Source of the DNA: Oscillospiraceae bacterium
Lineage (GTDB): Bacteria; Bacillota; Clostridia; Oscillospirales; Ruminococcaceae
Direction: 5' to 3'
Length of the DNA stretch: 64,000 nt
Assembly: GCA_031282245.1 (NCBI GenBank)
Contig: JAITEB010000041.1
Coordinates: 21,240-85,239 of the forward strand
The translations under genes were made by a program, and so were the position numbers. The stretch's first letter is position 1; the number at the start of each line of letters is the position of its first letter. The notes under the pieces were generated by a model. That model was given only the letters and a program-made list of their open reading frames with translations. It was not told the DNA's origin and did not search any database. This document shows positions 26,306-35,178 of the stretch, one piece after another.

Positions 26306-26391
26306 GGCGGCGCGCATGTTGCTTTAGCAGTAAATCCGGCAGTCCCCATAAACCGCGGATTGCTCGATTTGCCGCTAAACAGCACACCGCC
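26306..26391 (-). promoter_or_regulatory. Long stem-loop in the pnp leader
   Basis: The plus-strand segment 26306-26336 (starting GGCGGCGCGCATG) is complementary, with a few mismatches and bulges, to 26366-26391 (ending ACACCGCC). The hairpin is about 86 nt and ends about 40 nt before the pnp start. In E. coli a double-stranded pnp leader is cut by RNase III and mediates PNPase autoregulation. A similar role here is inference by position and shape. Confidence 0.55.
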
Positions 26392-26425
26392 AGCCGTTAT
26401 CGTCAAATTTTTCTTAGACACAATC

Positions 26426-26464
26426 CCCAAAAAGCGGCAGACGGAATAAAAAACCGCCTGCCAC
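26426..26464 (-). terminator. Terminator between rpsO and pnp
   Basis: On the minus strand GGCAGGCGG pairs with CCGTCTGCC (G-T allowed) around an A/T loop and is followed by GCTTTTT. Confidence 0.75.
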
Positions 26465-26481
26465 CTTGAACGGCCTGTCTA

Positions 26482-26748
26482 TTACTTTCTGATTCCGTGC
26501 CTGGAGATAATTGTGCGGTATCTTTCAACGTCTTTATTTTTCACATAATTGAGAAGATTGCGCCTTTTGCCGACCATTTTGAGAAGACCGCGCCGTGAAT
26601 GGTGATCTTTCTTGTGGATTTTGAGATGTTCGGTCAAATCGTTGATTCTCTTTGTAAGAATAGCGATCTGAACCTCCGGGGAACCGGTGTCGGTCTCATG
26701 GGTTCTGTTCTCGGCTATTACAGTTTGTTTTTCCTCTTTCAGAAGCAT
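26482..26748 (-). CDS. rpsO: 30S ribosomal protein S15
   Basis: Ribosomal protein that binds 16S rRNA early in 30S assembly. The 88-aa sequence from this ATG is canonical: [19 protein letters not shown], the [21 protein letters not shown] block and the RRNLLNYVK ending. AGAGGTG lies upstream of the ATG; longer in-frame starts would add unconserved residues. The gene precedes pnp, as in many bacteria. Confidence 0.97.
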   Translation of the reverse strand: MLLKEEKQTVIAENRTHETDTGSPEVQIAILTKRINDLTEHLKIHKKDHHSRRGLLKMVGKRRNLLNYVKNKDVERYRTIISRHGIRK

Positions 26749-26960
26749 AAAAGCTTTAGCACCTCTTTTAAATAAAATAATATTTGTTTTTGCCGCCCGG
26801 ATAATCATAGTAAAAGGTAATCGGCGCTCTCCCACAGCAAAAACGGGCATTCGCCTTAAACCATGAAAACCAGTGTTCAAAAATCCTAGATATTATAACA
26901 CGCTGGACAGCAAATGTAAAGCAAATTTTAGATTTTCGCGCCCATCTCTCACTAACAGCT

Positions 26961-27683
26961 TCACGCCGAAACCGTCTCTCCGTATCTTGTCCATTTTTTA
27001 TAGACAAAACCTTCCGGCCTGTCCTCCACCGCAAGAAGATAAATCCCCTCGGTTTTGCTCTTGTCAAGTTTCACAAAATCGCAGACTTTATATAACTCAA
27101 GCGTAAAAAGCTTCTCACCGTTTTTGACTTCTATTTTTTTTATAACAGGAAGAACAGCCTCCCGCATGTCGAAAACCTCCAGCCGGTAGCCGCCGGAACC
27201 CGCGTCAAAACACCTGGCCGTGCGCAGATATTCCGCATCCACGTCAAAATAGGACCGCACCAGCGCTTCGACCTCAGCCATGGGAAAAATCACGCTGCCG
27301 TCATCCTCCTGGGCAAAATCGTCCGGGATGATTTTCTGCGAACAGCTGTCGCCATAAACAGCTTCGTAATCTACTTCTGTGAAATATGTCCCGAAAGAAA
27401 CCTGCAAGTAAAATTCAAAAAGACTGTCCGGGTCGATACTGTGCGGGTCGTCCCAGCTTTCTTCGTTCAGGAGCACGCCCAATGGAGCCATATATTTCAA
27501 GCGCTCCGCCATATAAAAACTCTCGCTATCTGTCAAACCGCTTTCCGGACGCTCAGAAACGAGCGCGCCGGGAGCGCTGAAATCCGAAGCCGGCGCTTCG
27601 CCGCCGCAGCCGGAAAGCGCCAGAACAAGAGCCGCCAGAGCTAAACAAAGCGGATATTTAATTTTTGTATATATAAAAGCCAA
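26961..27683 (-). CDS. Hypothetical lipoprotein
   Basis: 240 aa with a clear lipoprotein signal: hydrophobic residues 11-23 and an ALSGC lipobox, with Cys near 26. The mature part is acidic (pI probably low) with alternating strands and no recognised domain. It lies between secG and rpsO on the minus strand but with long gaps on both sides. Its function is unknown. Confidence 0.75.
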   Translation of the reverse strand: MAFIYTKIKYPLCLALAALVLALSGCGGEAPASDFSAPGALVSERPESGLTDSESFYMAERLKYMAPLGVLLNEESWDDPHSIDPDSLFEFYLQVSFGTYFTEVDYEAVYGDSCSQKIIPDDFAQEDDGSVIFPMAEVEALVRSYFDVDAEYLRTARCFDAGSGGYRLEVFDMREAVLPVIKKIEVKNGEKLFTLELYKVCDFVKLDKSKTEGIYLLAVEDRPEGFVYKKWTRYGETVSA

Positions 27684-27826
27684 CCCCTTAGCAAAATCAA
27701 AAAGGGCATTAAAGCGAAATACGCTTTGTTATAACAATAACAGAAAAATTACAGCTTTATTATAGCATTAATATATAAGCTTATACAAGCCTTTTTTGCC
27801 AGCTTTTACAATCTGTCCACACAAAA

Positions 27827-27861
27827 AAGCAGAACCCCCCGTGCAGAGAGGTTCCGCTCAA
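27827..27861 (-). terminator. Terminator after secG
   Basis: On the minus strand GCGGAACC pairs with GGTTCTGC and is followed by TTTTTT. Confidence 0.8.
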
Positions 27862-27882
27862 AAAGCAATGGCAAAAAGCGAA

Positions 27883-28131
27883 TTATTTCAAGATAATCGC
27901 AATGACGTTGGCCGCAATGGTAACAATCACAAAAGCGACGCCCAGAATTTTTGTCCATCTGCTCAAGGCCATATCTGTGGTCTGGCCGCGGCGGCCTTCA
28001 AAGCCGCTTCCCGCGTTTCCAAAACTTCCGTCAAGACCGCGGCCGCGGTTCTTTTGAAGCATTATGACTGCTATGAGCAAAACACTGACGACAAGCAGGA
28101 CTATAGCGCTTACTATTTCAATAACTTGCAC
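27883..28131 (-). CDS. secG: Protein translocase subunit SecG
   Basis: Small subunit of the SecYEG translocon. The 82-aa protein has two membrane helices (about 5-24 and 59-81) joined by the conserved Gly-rich loop (VIMLQKNRGRGLDGSF). The start is GTG with GGAGGTC 5 nt upstream. It ends at a good terminator. Confidence 0.93.
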   Translation of the reverse strand: MQVIEIVSAIVLLVVSVLLIAVIMLQKNRGRGLDGSFGNAGSGFEGRRGQTTDMALSRWTKILGVAFVIVTIAANVIAIILK

Positions 28132-28235
28132 AAAAAGACCTCCAGAAACAAAATTTCATACCCTGTTATCGTATCACAAATAGTTTTATTTTGCAAGCGG
28201 GGAATCAAACTGTAATATTTTGCCTGTCAGCTTTT

Positions 28236-28838
28236 TTAAAACGCCCGCAGCAAATCAAGCCCAACCTGCCCGCTCTTCTCGGGATGAAACTGCGTCCCGA
28301 AAATATTCCCGCTCTGCACAACGGCGGAGACTTTCACGCCATAGTCGGCGTAAGCCGCAAGATTCTCGTCGTTTTCGGCGGCATAAAACGAGTGCACAAA
28401 ATAGACAAACGCGCCCTCGGGCGTGTTTTTGAGAAGAGAGCTTTCCCGCACGAACCTGAGGCTGTTCCAGCCCATATGCGGCGCCTTCAGATCAGCGCCG
28501 CCCATATTGCCAGACAGCGGTATGACCTTGCCGCGCAAAAGCCCTAAACCCTCGTGCTCGCCGTATTCATAGCCTTTTTCAAACAGAATCTGCATACCAA
28601 GGCAAATGCCCAAAAAAGGCTTGCCCTTCCCGGCTTCTTTTTTCAGGAAAACGTCAAGGCCGTTTTCGCGGAGCTTTTGCATGGCGTCCCCAAAAGCCCC
28701 AACCCCCGGCAGGATAATCTTGTCAGCCGCGCTTATTTTTGCGCGGTCGTTTGTGACGACGCTCTCCCGACCTATATAGTCCAGAGAGGACTTGAGCGAA
28801 AACAGATTCCCCAGACCGTAATCTATAATAGCAATCAC
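28236..28838 (-). CDS. hisH: Imidazole glycerol phosphate synthase subunit HisH
   Basis: Class I glutamine amidotransferase that feeds ammonia to HisF in histidine synthesis. The nucleophile Cys is in PFLGICLGMQIL and the His/Glu pair in TQFHPEKSG near the C-terminus. At 200 aa it is normal. The GTG start overlaps the hisB stop by 4 bases. It is the last his gene here; the synthase partner HisF and also hisA and hisI/E do not follow. Confidence 0.95.
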   Translation of the reverse strand: MIAIIDYGLGNLFSLKSSLDYIGRESVVTNDRAKISAADKIILPGVGAFGDAMQKLRENGLDVFLKKEAGKGKPFLGICLGMQILFEKGYEYGEHEGLGLLRGKVIPLSGNMGGADLKAPHMGWNSLRFVRESSLLKNTPEGAFVYFVHSFYAAENDENLAAYADYGVKVSAVVQSGNIFGTQFHPEKSGQVGLDLLRAF

Positions 28839-29425
28839 AGCAGCAGCCCCTTTGTGGAAGGAATTTCATCAGCGTGTTTTCCGTCAATTGAGACCGCCCG
28901 CGCGAGCGCCCTTGCCAGCGCTTTAAAAATAGCCTCTATAATATGATGTGAATTTTCGCCGGCGATTTTTTTTATATGCACAGCCGCCCTGATATTTCCG
29001 GAAAAAGCCAGCAGAAATTCTTTTACAAGCTCCGTGTCAAAATCTCCGACCTTCTGCGCGGGGATCTCCGCGTCAAAGCCAAGATACGCCCTGCCGCTTA
29101 AATCAACAGCCGCAAGCATCAGGGCTTCGTCCATCGGCAGGATGCAACTGCCATAGCGCGTTATGCCCCGCATGCCGCCCAAAGCTTCCGCAAACGCTTT
29201 GCCAAGACAAATTCCCACATCCTCGACAGAATGGTGAAAATCAACATCTGTGTCGCCCTTGCAGGAAAGTTCAAGATCAAAGCGCCCGTGACGCGCGAAA
29301 AGTTCCAGCATATGGTTCAAAAAGCCAATGCCGGAATCAATATTATATTTGCCGCCGCCATCCAGATCCAGGCGCAGAGATATTTGCGTCTCCGTAGTAT
29401 TTCTTGTTATTTCAGCGGTTCTCAC
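28835..29425 (-). CDS. hisB: Imidazoleglycerol-phosphate dehydratase
   Basis: Dehydrates imidazole glycerol phosphate in histidine synthesis, using Mn. The 196-aa monofunctional form has the metal-binding His clusters (GFLNHMLELFARHGRFD, DVDFHHSVEDVGI and NSHHIIEAIFKA). The start is GTG. It overlaps hisH by 4 bases and lies 54 bases after hisC. Confidence 0.96.
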   Translation of the reverse strand: MRTAEITRNTTETQISLRLDLDGGGKYNIDSGIGFLNHMLELFARHGRFDLELSCKGDTDVDFHHSVEDVGICLGKAFAEALGGMRGITRYGSCILPMDEALMLAAVDLSGRAYLGFDAEIPAQKVGDFDTELVKEFLLAFSGNIRAAVHIKKIAGENSHHIIEAIFKALARALARAVSIDGKHADEIPSTKGLLL

Positions 29426-29479
29426 TTTGTACGATACCTCCCCGGCAATTTTTTTACTGACTTCCGCCTTTTATTTGTT

Positions 29480-30535
29480 TCACGCTCTCAGCTCGTCCAG
29501 CGCGCTTAAAAGCGCGGCGATTTCGCCCTCGCTTCCCACAGTTATCCTCAAATAGTCCCTTATGCGCGGCAGGTCGAAGCGCCGCACAAGAACCCTTTTT
29601 TCTTTCAGTTTTAAATACAGCTCCCCGCCGCCTGTTTTACAGGACTTTGCGAAAACAAAATTGCTCTGCGAATCGGTCAGCGAAAAGCCGCGCTCCCGGA
29701 GAGCCGATTTCAAGCCCTCCCGCAGGGAAATAATTTTCGCCGTGGTTTTCTCAAAATACTTCCTGTCTTCCAAAGCCTCTGCCGCCGCAATCAGCGACAG
29801 CCGGTTTATATTATACGGGTGAAACGAAAACTTTACCCTGTTCAAGTCCTCTATCAGAGCCGGACTCCCGACTGCCAGCCCGACCCTCATCCCGGCCAGC
29901 GCCCGCGATTTGGAAAGCGTCTGCACCACCAGCAGATTATCATACTTTTCTGTCAGCGGCACACAGCTTTGCCCCCAGAAATCGCCGTAGGCTTCGTCAA
30001 TAATGACAAGCCTGTCCTGCCTTGCGGCGGCAAGCTTTTCTATATCCTCCACAGGGACGGCAAGCCCCGTCGGAGCGTTTGGGTTCGCTATGACAATATT
30101 CCCGTGAACTTTCATATAATCATCAACAGAAAGCGATAAATCTTCCCGAAGCGGCATTTCCTGATAATCAGCGTCAAAAAGCCGCGCATAAACTGGGTAA
30201 AACCCATAGCTTATATCCGGCGCGAAAAGCCTCCGTCTCTCCAAAAAGGCCATGAAAGCAAAAGCCAGAACCTCGTCGGAACCGTTTCCCGCATAGACCA
30301 TCGAAGGCGCAACGCCGTAAAAATCCGCCGCGGCCTTGATTAGAACCGACACTTCCGGGTCGGGGTAAAGCCGCATGTCTCTCAGAACTTCCCGGTTAAT
30401 AGCCTCAATCGCCTTTGGCGAAGGCGGGAAGGGCAGCTCGTTTGTGTTCAGCTTTATATATTGTCCGCCCCGCGGCTGTTCCCCGGGGATATATGGCGAC
30501 ATCCGGCTGATTCTGCCGCTTAGAAAGCGGCTCAT
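29480..30535 (-). CDS. hisC: Histidinol-phosphate aminotransferase
   Basis: PLP aminotransferase converting imidazole-acetol phosphate to histidinol phosphate. Motifs: YAGNGSDEVL near residue 80, VIANPNAPTG near 148, IDEAYGDFWG near 173, and the PLP Lys in QTLSKSRALAGMRVG near 208. At 351 aa it is full length. It overlaps hisD by 4 bases (ATGA). Confidence 0.95.
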   Translation of the reverse strand: MSRFLSGRISRMSPYIPGEQPRGGQYIKLNTNELPFPPSPKAIEAINREVLRDMRLYPDPEVSVLIKAAADFYGVAPSMVYAGNGSDEVLAFAFMAFLERRRLFAPDISYGFYPVYARLFDADYQEMPLREDLSLSVDDYMKVHGNIVIANPNAPTGLAVPVEDIEKLAAARQDRLVIIDEAYGDFWGQSCVPLTEKYDNLLVVQTLSKSRALAGMRVGLAVGSPALIEDLNRVKFSFHPYNINRLSLIAAAEALEDRKYFEKTTAKIISLREGLKSALRERGFSLTDSQSNFVFAKSCKTGGGELYLKLKEKRVLVRRFDLPRIRDYLRITVGSEGEIAALLSALDELRA

Positions 30536-31803
30536 ATTTCTTCACCCTCAAAACGTATTGTGACGGATTTCGCGTGACCGTCCAGCCCTTCTCGGGCGGC
30601 AAACCCGGCTATGCGGTCCTTCACTGCGCCAAGGGCCTCTTTTGTATAATAAGTAAAAGACGACTTTTTTACAAAGTCATCCACAGAAAGCGGCGAAGCG
30701 AAGCGCGCCGTGCCGCTTGTGGGAAGCGTGTGATTGGGACCCGCGAAGTAGTCGCCCAGGGCTTCCGGCGCGTATCTCCCCAGGAAAACAGAACCCGCGT
30801 TTTTCACCAGCGAAAACAGATCAAACGGGTTCTCAACGCAAAGCTCCAGATGCTCCGGCGCGACGATATTGCTGATATGCACAGCCTGAGCCAAATCCTC
30901 CGCAATAATAATAAAGCCGTAATCACGCACAGAAGCCCCCGCGATCTCTTTTCTGGGGAGAAGCTCAAGCTGGCGCAAAACTTCTGTCCGCACGCTTTCG
31001 GCAAGCGCGGAATCCGGCGTGACAAAAACAGCCGAAGCAAGCCGGTCGTGCTCGGCCTGTGAAAGCAGATCCGCCGCGACATAAACAGGGTTGGCCAGGC
31101 TGTCTCCAATAACCAGGATTTCGCTTGGCCCGGCGATCGTATCGATGCCTGCGACGCCCTGCACAAGCTGCTTTGCCGTCGCGACATATATATTGCCGGG
31201 GCCGACGATTTTGTCAACGGCGGGAATAGTTTCGGTTCCATACGCAAGCGCGGCGACGGCCTGCGCCCCGCCCGCGGCAAAAACCCGGTCCGCCCCGGCG
31301 ATTTTGGCCGCCGCAAGGATTTCCGGCCTCGGGTTCGGCGGAGTAGCCATCACAATTTCGCCGACGCCCGCAATTTTGGCGGGGACAATATCCATCAGCA
31401 CCGTCGAGCAATAGCTGGCGGTGCCTCCGGGGACGTAAACCCCCGCCCGCTCAAGCGGGCGCACAGTCTGTCCCAGAATCGCGCCGGCGCCGCTTTCAAA
31501 AATAAAGCCGCTGCGCGCCTGGCGGCGATGGAAAGCTTCGATGCGCTCCTTCGCCATCTCCAAAGTTTCTATAAAATATTTATCGACAGAATCATAGGCG
31601 GCGTTGATTTCCTCCCGCGAAAACTCAAGGCTTGCGGGCTTTATTTTGTCGAATTTCAGGCTGTACTCAAACAGGGCTTTGTCGCCGTTCTGACGGACGT
31701 TTTCTATAATTTCGCGCACTGCCGAAACAACGTCGGAGCTTTCTCCGCGGCCCGCAAAAAGCGCTTTTATCTGTGCGTCGCTTTCGTATTTTATAATTTT
31801 CAT
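30532..31803 (-). CDS. hisD: Histidinol dehydrogenase
   Basis: Zinc-dependent NAD enzyme that oxidises histidinol to histidine in two steps. Visible motifs include ERAGVYVPGGTASYCSTVLM, VDKIVGPGNIYVATAKQ, DLLSQAEHD (zinc ligands) and AGPNHTLPTSGTARF. At 423 aa it is normal. It is coupled to hisC downstream and follows hisG by 43 bases. Confidence 0.97.
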   Translation of the reverse strand: MKIIKYESDAQIKALFAGRGESSDVVSAVREIIENVRQNGDKALFEYSLKFDKIKPASLEFSREEINAAYDSVDKYFIETLEMAKERIEAFHRRQARSGFIFESGAGAILGQTVRPLERAGVYVPGGTASYCSTVLMDIVPAKIAGVGEIVMATPPNPRPEILAAAKIAGADRVFAAGGAQAVAALAYGTETIPAVDKIVGPGNIYVATAKQLVQGVAGIDTIAGPSEILVIGDSLANPVYVAADLLSQAEHDRLASAVFVTPDSALAESVRTEVLRQLELLPRKEIAGASVRDYGFIIIAEDLAQAVHISNIVAPEHLELCVENPFDLFSLVKNAGSVFLGRYAPEALGDYFAGPNHTLPTSGTARFASPLSVDDFVKKSSFTYYTKEALGAVKDRIAGFAAREGLDGHAKSVTIRFEGEEI

Positions 31804-31846
31804 ATAAATATTTTCCTTCCAGATTTAGATACGCGCAAATCTATCC

Positions 31847-32488
31847 CTAACAATTGCCATCACCCCGCGCTAATCCGACTTTCGCCAGTTTTTCCGCGAT
31901 ATTGCGTATAAGCCCGCCTTTGAACTGATAGCTGGATTTGTTCGCAACAAGGCGCGCGCTTATATCCGTCACAGTTTCAATAACTTTAAGCCCGTTTTCT
32001 TTGAGCGTGTCCCCGCTCTCCACTATATCGACAATCACATCGGAAAGATTGACTTTCGGGGCAAGCTCAATAGAACCGTTGAGCTTGATAATGCGAATCT
32101 TGCGACTTTTGGAGGCGTAGAACCCGTTCGCTGTATTTGGGAATTTTGTGGCGACCCGCAGTATGGAGCCGCTCTTTTCGATGTAGTCCTCGGGCGCGGC
32201 GACAACCATACGGCATTTGCCAAAGCCCATGTCCGCCAGCTCGTAAACGTCGGACGCATTCTCAATCAAAACGTCCTTCCCGGCGACGCCTATATCAGCC
32301 GCGCCGTTCTCAACATATATTGGCACATCCGACGGCTTGACAAGAAAAAATCTTACTTCTTTTTCCTCATTGACAAAAATAAGCTTTCTGTTGTTTTCTT
32401 TGATTTCCGGGCAGGCATAACCGATTTTTTCAAAAGCTTCATAGGCCATAAGACCAAGGCGGCCTTTTGGCAGAGCAATATTAAGCAT
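31847..32488 (-). CDS. hisG: ATP phosphoribosyltransferase, short form
   Basis: Catalyses the first step of histidine synthesis. At 213 aa it is the short form, which lacks the C-terminal allosteric domain and needs HisZ; the hisZ gene is directly upstream (4-base gap). Motifs: LPKGRLGLMAYEAFEK at the start, ENGAADIGVAGKDVL and DIVESGDTLKENGL. Confidence 0.96.
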   Translation of the reverse strand: MLNIALPKGRLGLMAYEAFEKIGYACPEIKENNRKLIFVNEEKEVRFFLVKPSDVPIYVENGAADIGVAGKDVLIENASDVYELADMGFGKCRMVVAAPEDYIEKSGSILRVATKFPNTANGFYASKSRKIRIIKLNGSIELAPKVNLSDVIVDIVESGDTLKENGLKVIETVTDISARLVANKSSYQFKGGLIRNIAEKLAKVGLARGDGNC

Positions 32489-32492
32489 AGCG

Positions 32493-33629
32493 CTAAACCT
32501 CCCTTATAAGATGCCCGCTGCTGAACCGGTAGGTTTCCCGGAAACGGAAGGGGAGACTCGCCGAACTTCCGACGTCCTCCACCCGCACCCTCCGCCCCTG
32601 TGCGGCGTATTCCCTCACAAGGGACAGCAGCCGGCTCATATTATCTCCCTGTCTGTATAAAATCAAAATATCATAGTCGTACTGGCGCTGATTTCCGCAA
32701 TAGTGAGAAAGCTCGTCAAGAGAGACGGCAAAGCCTGTCCCGCGGCGCTGTTTGCCCAGTTTGGCCATCATGCTGTCATATCGCCCGCCCGAAAGCAGAA
32801 CTTTCGGCAGATTCTCGACATAGCCCCGGAAAATAAGGCCATTGTAATAATCCAGATCGTTCGCGATTGAAAAATCCAGAATCATGCCAGGCAGGTATTT
32901 TGAGCAGCCCGCATAATTCAAAAGCCTGTGTATATTTTCAAGCTCGTCCAGCGCCTGTATGGCCTGCTCGCTGGAAGACAACTTCCGCGCCGCCTGAAGT
33001 GTGGAGACAAATTCCCCGCACAGCCCGAAAACTGAAAGAATGTTTTCTCTCAACTCCTGCGGAAGCTCGGCGGTCTCTAAAATTTTTGACAGGTCGTGCA
33101 TATTTTTGCTCTTGAAGTTGTCCAGAATACGAGCGCGGAGCTCTTCTGTGATTTCCGGAGCGGAAAGCATACCGGAAACAAAACCCATATGCGACACACT
33201 CAGGACAAATTTTTCGTTGATAGCATTCAGGCTGTCCAAAGCCATGCTCAGCACTTCGGCATTGCCGTAGTCGGCGCTGTCCCCGATATATTCAATGCCT
33301 ATCTGGTCAATTTTTTTATAGACATGGCTTTCTTTGATATACCTGTAGACGCTTTCTATATAATAGAGCTTTTCGGCATAGCCGGGATCCTCCGGCGGAA
33401 GACTTTTAATCAGCGAAAGCGTTACGTCCGGCCGCAGAGCCATAAGCTTGCCGTCAGTGTTCATAAAGCTGATAATATTGCCCTCGCCGAAAAAACTCCG
33501 GTTTTCTACAAGAAAATCATATTCTTCAAAATCGGCGGCGCCGGCCTTGCGATAGCCGAAACTCTCGTAAAGCTCTCTCAGGCGCAGCGCGATGCGCTCG
33601 TCTTCGTTAATATATTTCAGTATTCCCAT
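32493..33629 (-). CDS. hisZ: ATP phosphoribosyltransferase regulatory subunit
   Basis: HisRS-like paralogue that lacks aminoacylation function and forms the regulatory part of the short-HisG complex. The class II aaRS core is recognisable (FMNTDGKLMALRPDVTLSLIKSL, YYNGLIFRGYVENLP, LSGGRYDSMMAKLG). At 378 aa it is typical. It is the first gene of the his operon and has a 240-nt leader with a promoter on the minus strand. Confidence 0.93.
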   Translation of the reverse strand: MGILKYINEDERIALRLRELYESFGYRKAGAADFEEYDFLVENRSFFGEGNIISFMNTDGKLMALRPDVTLSLIKSLPPEDPGYAEKLYYIESVYRYIKESHVYKKIDQIGIEYIGDSADYGNAEVLSMALDSLNAINEKFVLSVSHMGFVSGMLSAPEITEELRARILDNFKSKNMHDLSKILETAELPQELRENILSVFGLCGEFVSTLQAARKLSSSEQAIQALDELENIHRLLNYAGCSKYLPGMILDFSIANDLDYYNGLIFRGYVENLPKVLLSGGRYDSMMAKLGKQRRGTGFAVSLDELSHYCGNQRQYDYDILILYRQGDNMSRLLSLVREYAAQGRRVRVEDVGSSASLPFRFRETYRFSSGHLIREV

Positions 33630-33734
33630 GATTAATTAAAAGCCTCTCTCTAATGATTTCTGTATATTGCGCGAATCACCGGCTTGAAACAACAGTATGC
33701 AGGGAATCTTGCTCGCTATGGTCTTGCGGCATAG

Positions 33735-33850
33735 AGCAAAAACGAATGAGGGCACAGGGGTGTTATTTTTGGAAAACGCGCCAGGCGGCAATTCACCTCC
33801 TGCGGAGAGACGAGCAAAGGGCGGGGGCGGTCCGCACACGCGGAGTTTCA
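33735..33850 (-). repeat. Diverged copy of a dispersed palindromic repeat in the his leader
   Basis: Read on the minus strand, this leader contains CCGCCCTTTG, then CTCCGCAGGAGG, then GAATTG and CTGGCGCGTTT. The same blocks occur in the same order in the left arm and inner loop of the large inverted repeat at 40,216-40,542 (CCGCCCTTTG, CTCCACAGGAGG, GAATTG, TTGGCGCGTTT). The shared stretch is about 50-60 nt. It lies between the his promoter and hisZ. Confidence 0.7.
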
Positions 33851-33870
33851 AAAGGTGTTTCTTTTTATCA

Positions 33871-33899
33871 ATTTTAACACAATTTCGGTTTTTAGTCAA
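33871..33899 (-). promoter_or_regulatory. Promoter of the his operon
   Basis: On the minus strand TTGACT (33899-33894), a 17-nt spacer and TAAAAT (33876-33871). It is placed 240 nt before hisZ. Confidence 0.75.
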
Positions 33900-33902
33900 A
33901 CA

Positions 33903-33925
33903 AAGCGGGCGGCAAAATGCCGTCC
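33903..33925. terminator. Hairpin between divIVA-like gene and his promoter
   Basis: GCGGGCGGC pairs with GCCGTCCGC (one G-T) around AAAAT. T-tracts follow on both strands (T8 on plus, TTTGTTT on minus), so it may terminate the minus-strand divIVA-like transcript just before the his promoter. Confidence 0.6.
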
Positions 33926-34008
33926 GCCAATGTTTTTTTTGAAATTTTTAAAATTTTGCAAAATTTTGCGCGTCTGTCTCCAGGACTTAAAAATCCGCGC
34001 TCTGCCCG

Positions 34009-34908
34009 TTATTCGTCGTCGGAAAAATTAAAGAAATCCGAATAGTTCCCCACCGAAAAGTCATTGTTGAATTTTGGCTCTTCGCTGTTGCCGGGGATTT
34101 CTTCCTCCCATGCGGCGGTTTTGGCTTCTTTCTCAAGAGTATACACAGCTTTGACAGCTTCGTTCTGCTTTTTCATGCTGTCGCGCATATAGGACTGCTG
34201 CTTCGTCACTGTCGAGCTGACGTTCCTGATAATGCCGTTTGTAACTTCTTCGGAGTCATACTGCAAATGCCGCGCGGTCGCGCTGATAATACTTTCGGCT
34301 TCTTCAATGCGCCGCGAAAATTCCCGGCAGAAGTCCCCAAGGTTTTTTTTGAGAGAATCCAGGTCGCTTTGAAAGGCGCTTAAGCTTTCCGCCGCCGAAT
34401 TGACGGAGGTTTTTGCCTCTTCAATCAGAGTTTTTGTATAACTGCGCGCATAGCCGAGCATCATCTCGGCCTGTCTCTTTGCTTCGGAAACGGTCTCGCC
34501 GATTTTTTCGTTCAGCGCGTCGTACTTGTAGCTCTTGAACGTGAAATTTTCTATCTTATAGCTGAGCTGTTTGTTCTTTTCGGCCAGAATTGCGTTTTCA
34601 AGCTCTTTCTGGCGCAGAGCGCTTTTTGAGCGGGTGATCTCGTTGTGCATGAGTACAATTCTTTTTTTCAGCTCGTCCGTTTCTTTGTCCTGCCCGGCAA
34701 TAGTCTCCCGAAGCTTCGCTAATTCTTCATCTCTTTGATAGAGCTGTTCTTCAAGGGCGCTTCTGGCGTCCTCCGCCTCTTTTACCTGTTTTGTGACGTT
34801 GTTAATTTCCTTGGTGTATTTGCCGCTTAGTTCGTCCACATATTTCAGCACGTCGTTTCGATTGAAGCCGCCGAAGACGGATGCTTTGAATATTCCAGAA
34901 TCCCGCAA
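34009..34908 (-). CDS. DivIVA-family coiled-coil protein
   Basis: 299-aa cytoplasmic coiled-coil protein. The N-terminal FKASVFGGFNRNDVLKYVDEL (about residues 8-28) is the DivIVA-like membrane-curvature-sensing motif with the GFNR core. A long heptad coil follows (30-240) and then an acidic unstructured tail ending SDFFNFSDDE. Family members place cell-division, sporulation or wall-growth proteins at poles and septa. Its target here is unknown. It is divergent from gltX. Confidence 0.85.
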   Translation of the reverse strand: MRDSGIFKASVFGGFNRNDVLKYVDELSGKYTKEINNVTKQVKEAEDARSALEEQLYQRDEELAKLRETIAGQDKETDELKKRIVLMHNEITRSKSALRQKELENAILAEKNKQLSYKIENFTFKSYKYDALNEKIGETVSEAKRQAEMMLGYARSYTKTLIEEAKTSVNSAAESLSAFQSDLDSLKKNLGDFCREFSRRIEEAESIISATARHLQYDSEEVTNGIIRNVSSTVTKQQSYMRDSMKKQNEAVKAVYTLEKEAKTAAWEEEIPGNSEEPKFNNDFSVGNYSDFFNFSDDE

Positions 34909-35106
34909 GGTCGCCCTCTCCTTCGTTGTCCGTCAAAAAATTTTTATGTCCCAGTTAATTTGGAATATATGGTTAATTCAGGATAATTTTTTGCATATTA
35001 AATTATATAACATAAAAAACGGAAAAATAAAATATATTATGTAAGTTGCAAAAAAATATGTTATACTATATTGAAAATGCGGAAAGCGCAGCCGCTTTAA
35101 GACGCG

Positions 35107-35145
35107 ATGTGCGCAGATCCGGGCGGGTCTCTGCGCGGATTTTGT
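35107..35145 (+). promoter_or_regulatory. Hairpin in the gltX leader
   Basis: GTGCGCAGA and TCTCTGCGC form a GC-rich stem of at least 7 bp, followed by GGATTTTGTT, upstream of the gltX ribosome binding site. It could be an attenuator or simply a leader hairpin. No T-box sequence is seen. Confidence 0.35.
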
Positions 35146-35178
35146 TCCGCAAAAACCAGAAAGGAAGAAGCAGCCGCC

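Noticed and set aside
33630..33870. T-box riboswitch in the his leader
   Set aside because: The conserved AGGGTGG-type antiterminator bulge and an intrinsic terminator next to hisZ are absent.
33636..33899. 87-codon frame in the his leader as a leader peptide or gene
   Set aside because: It begins at or before the promoter -10/-35 region and runs through the repeat-derived leader; His codons are not enriched.
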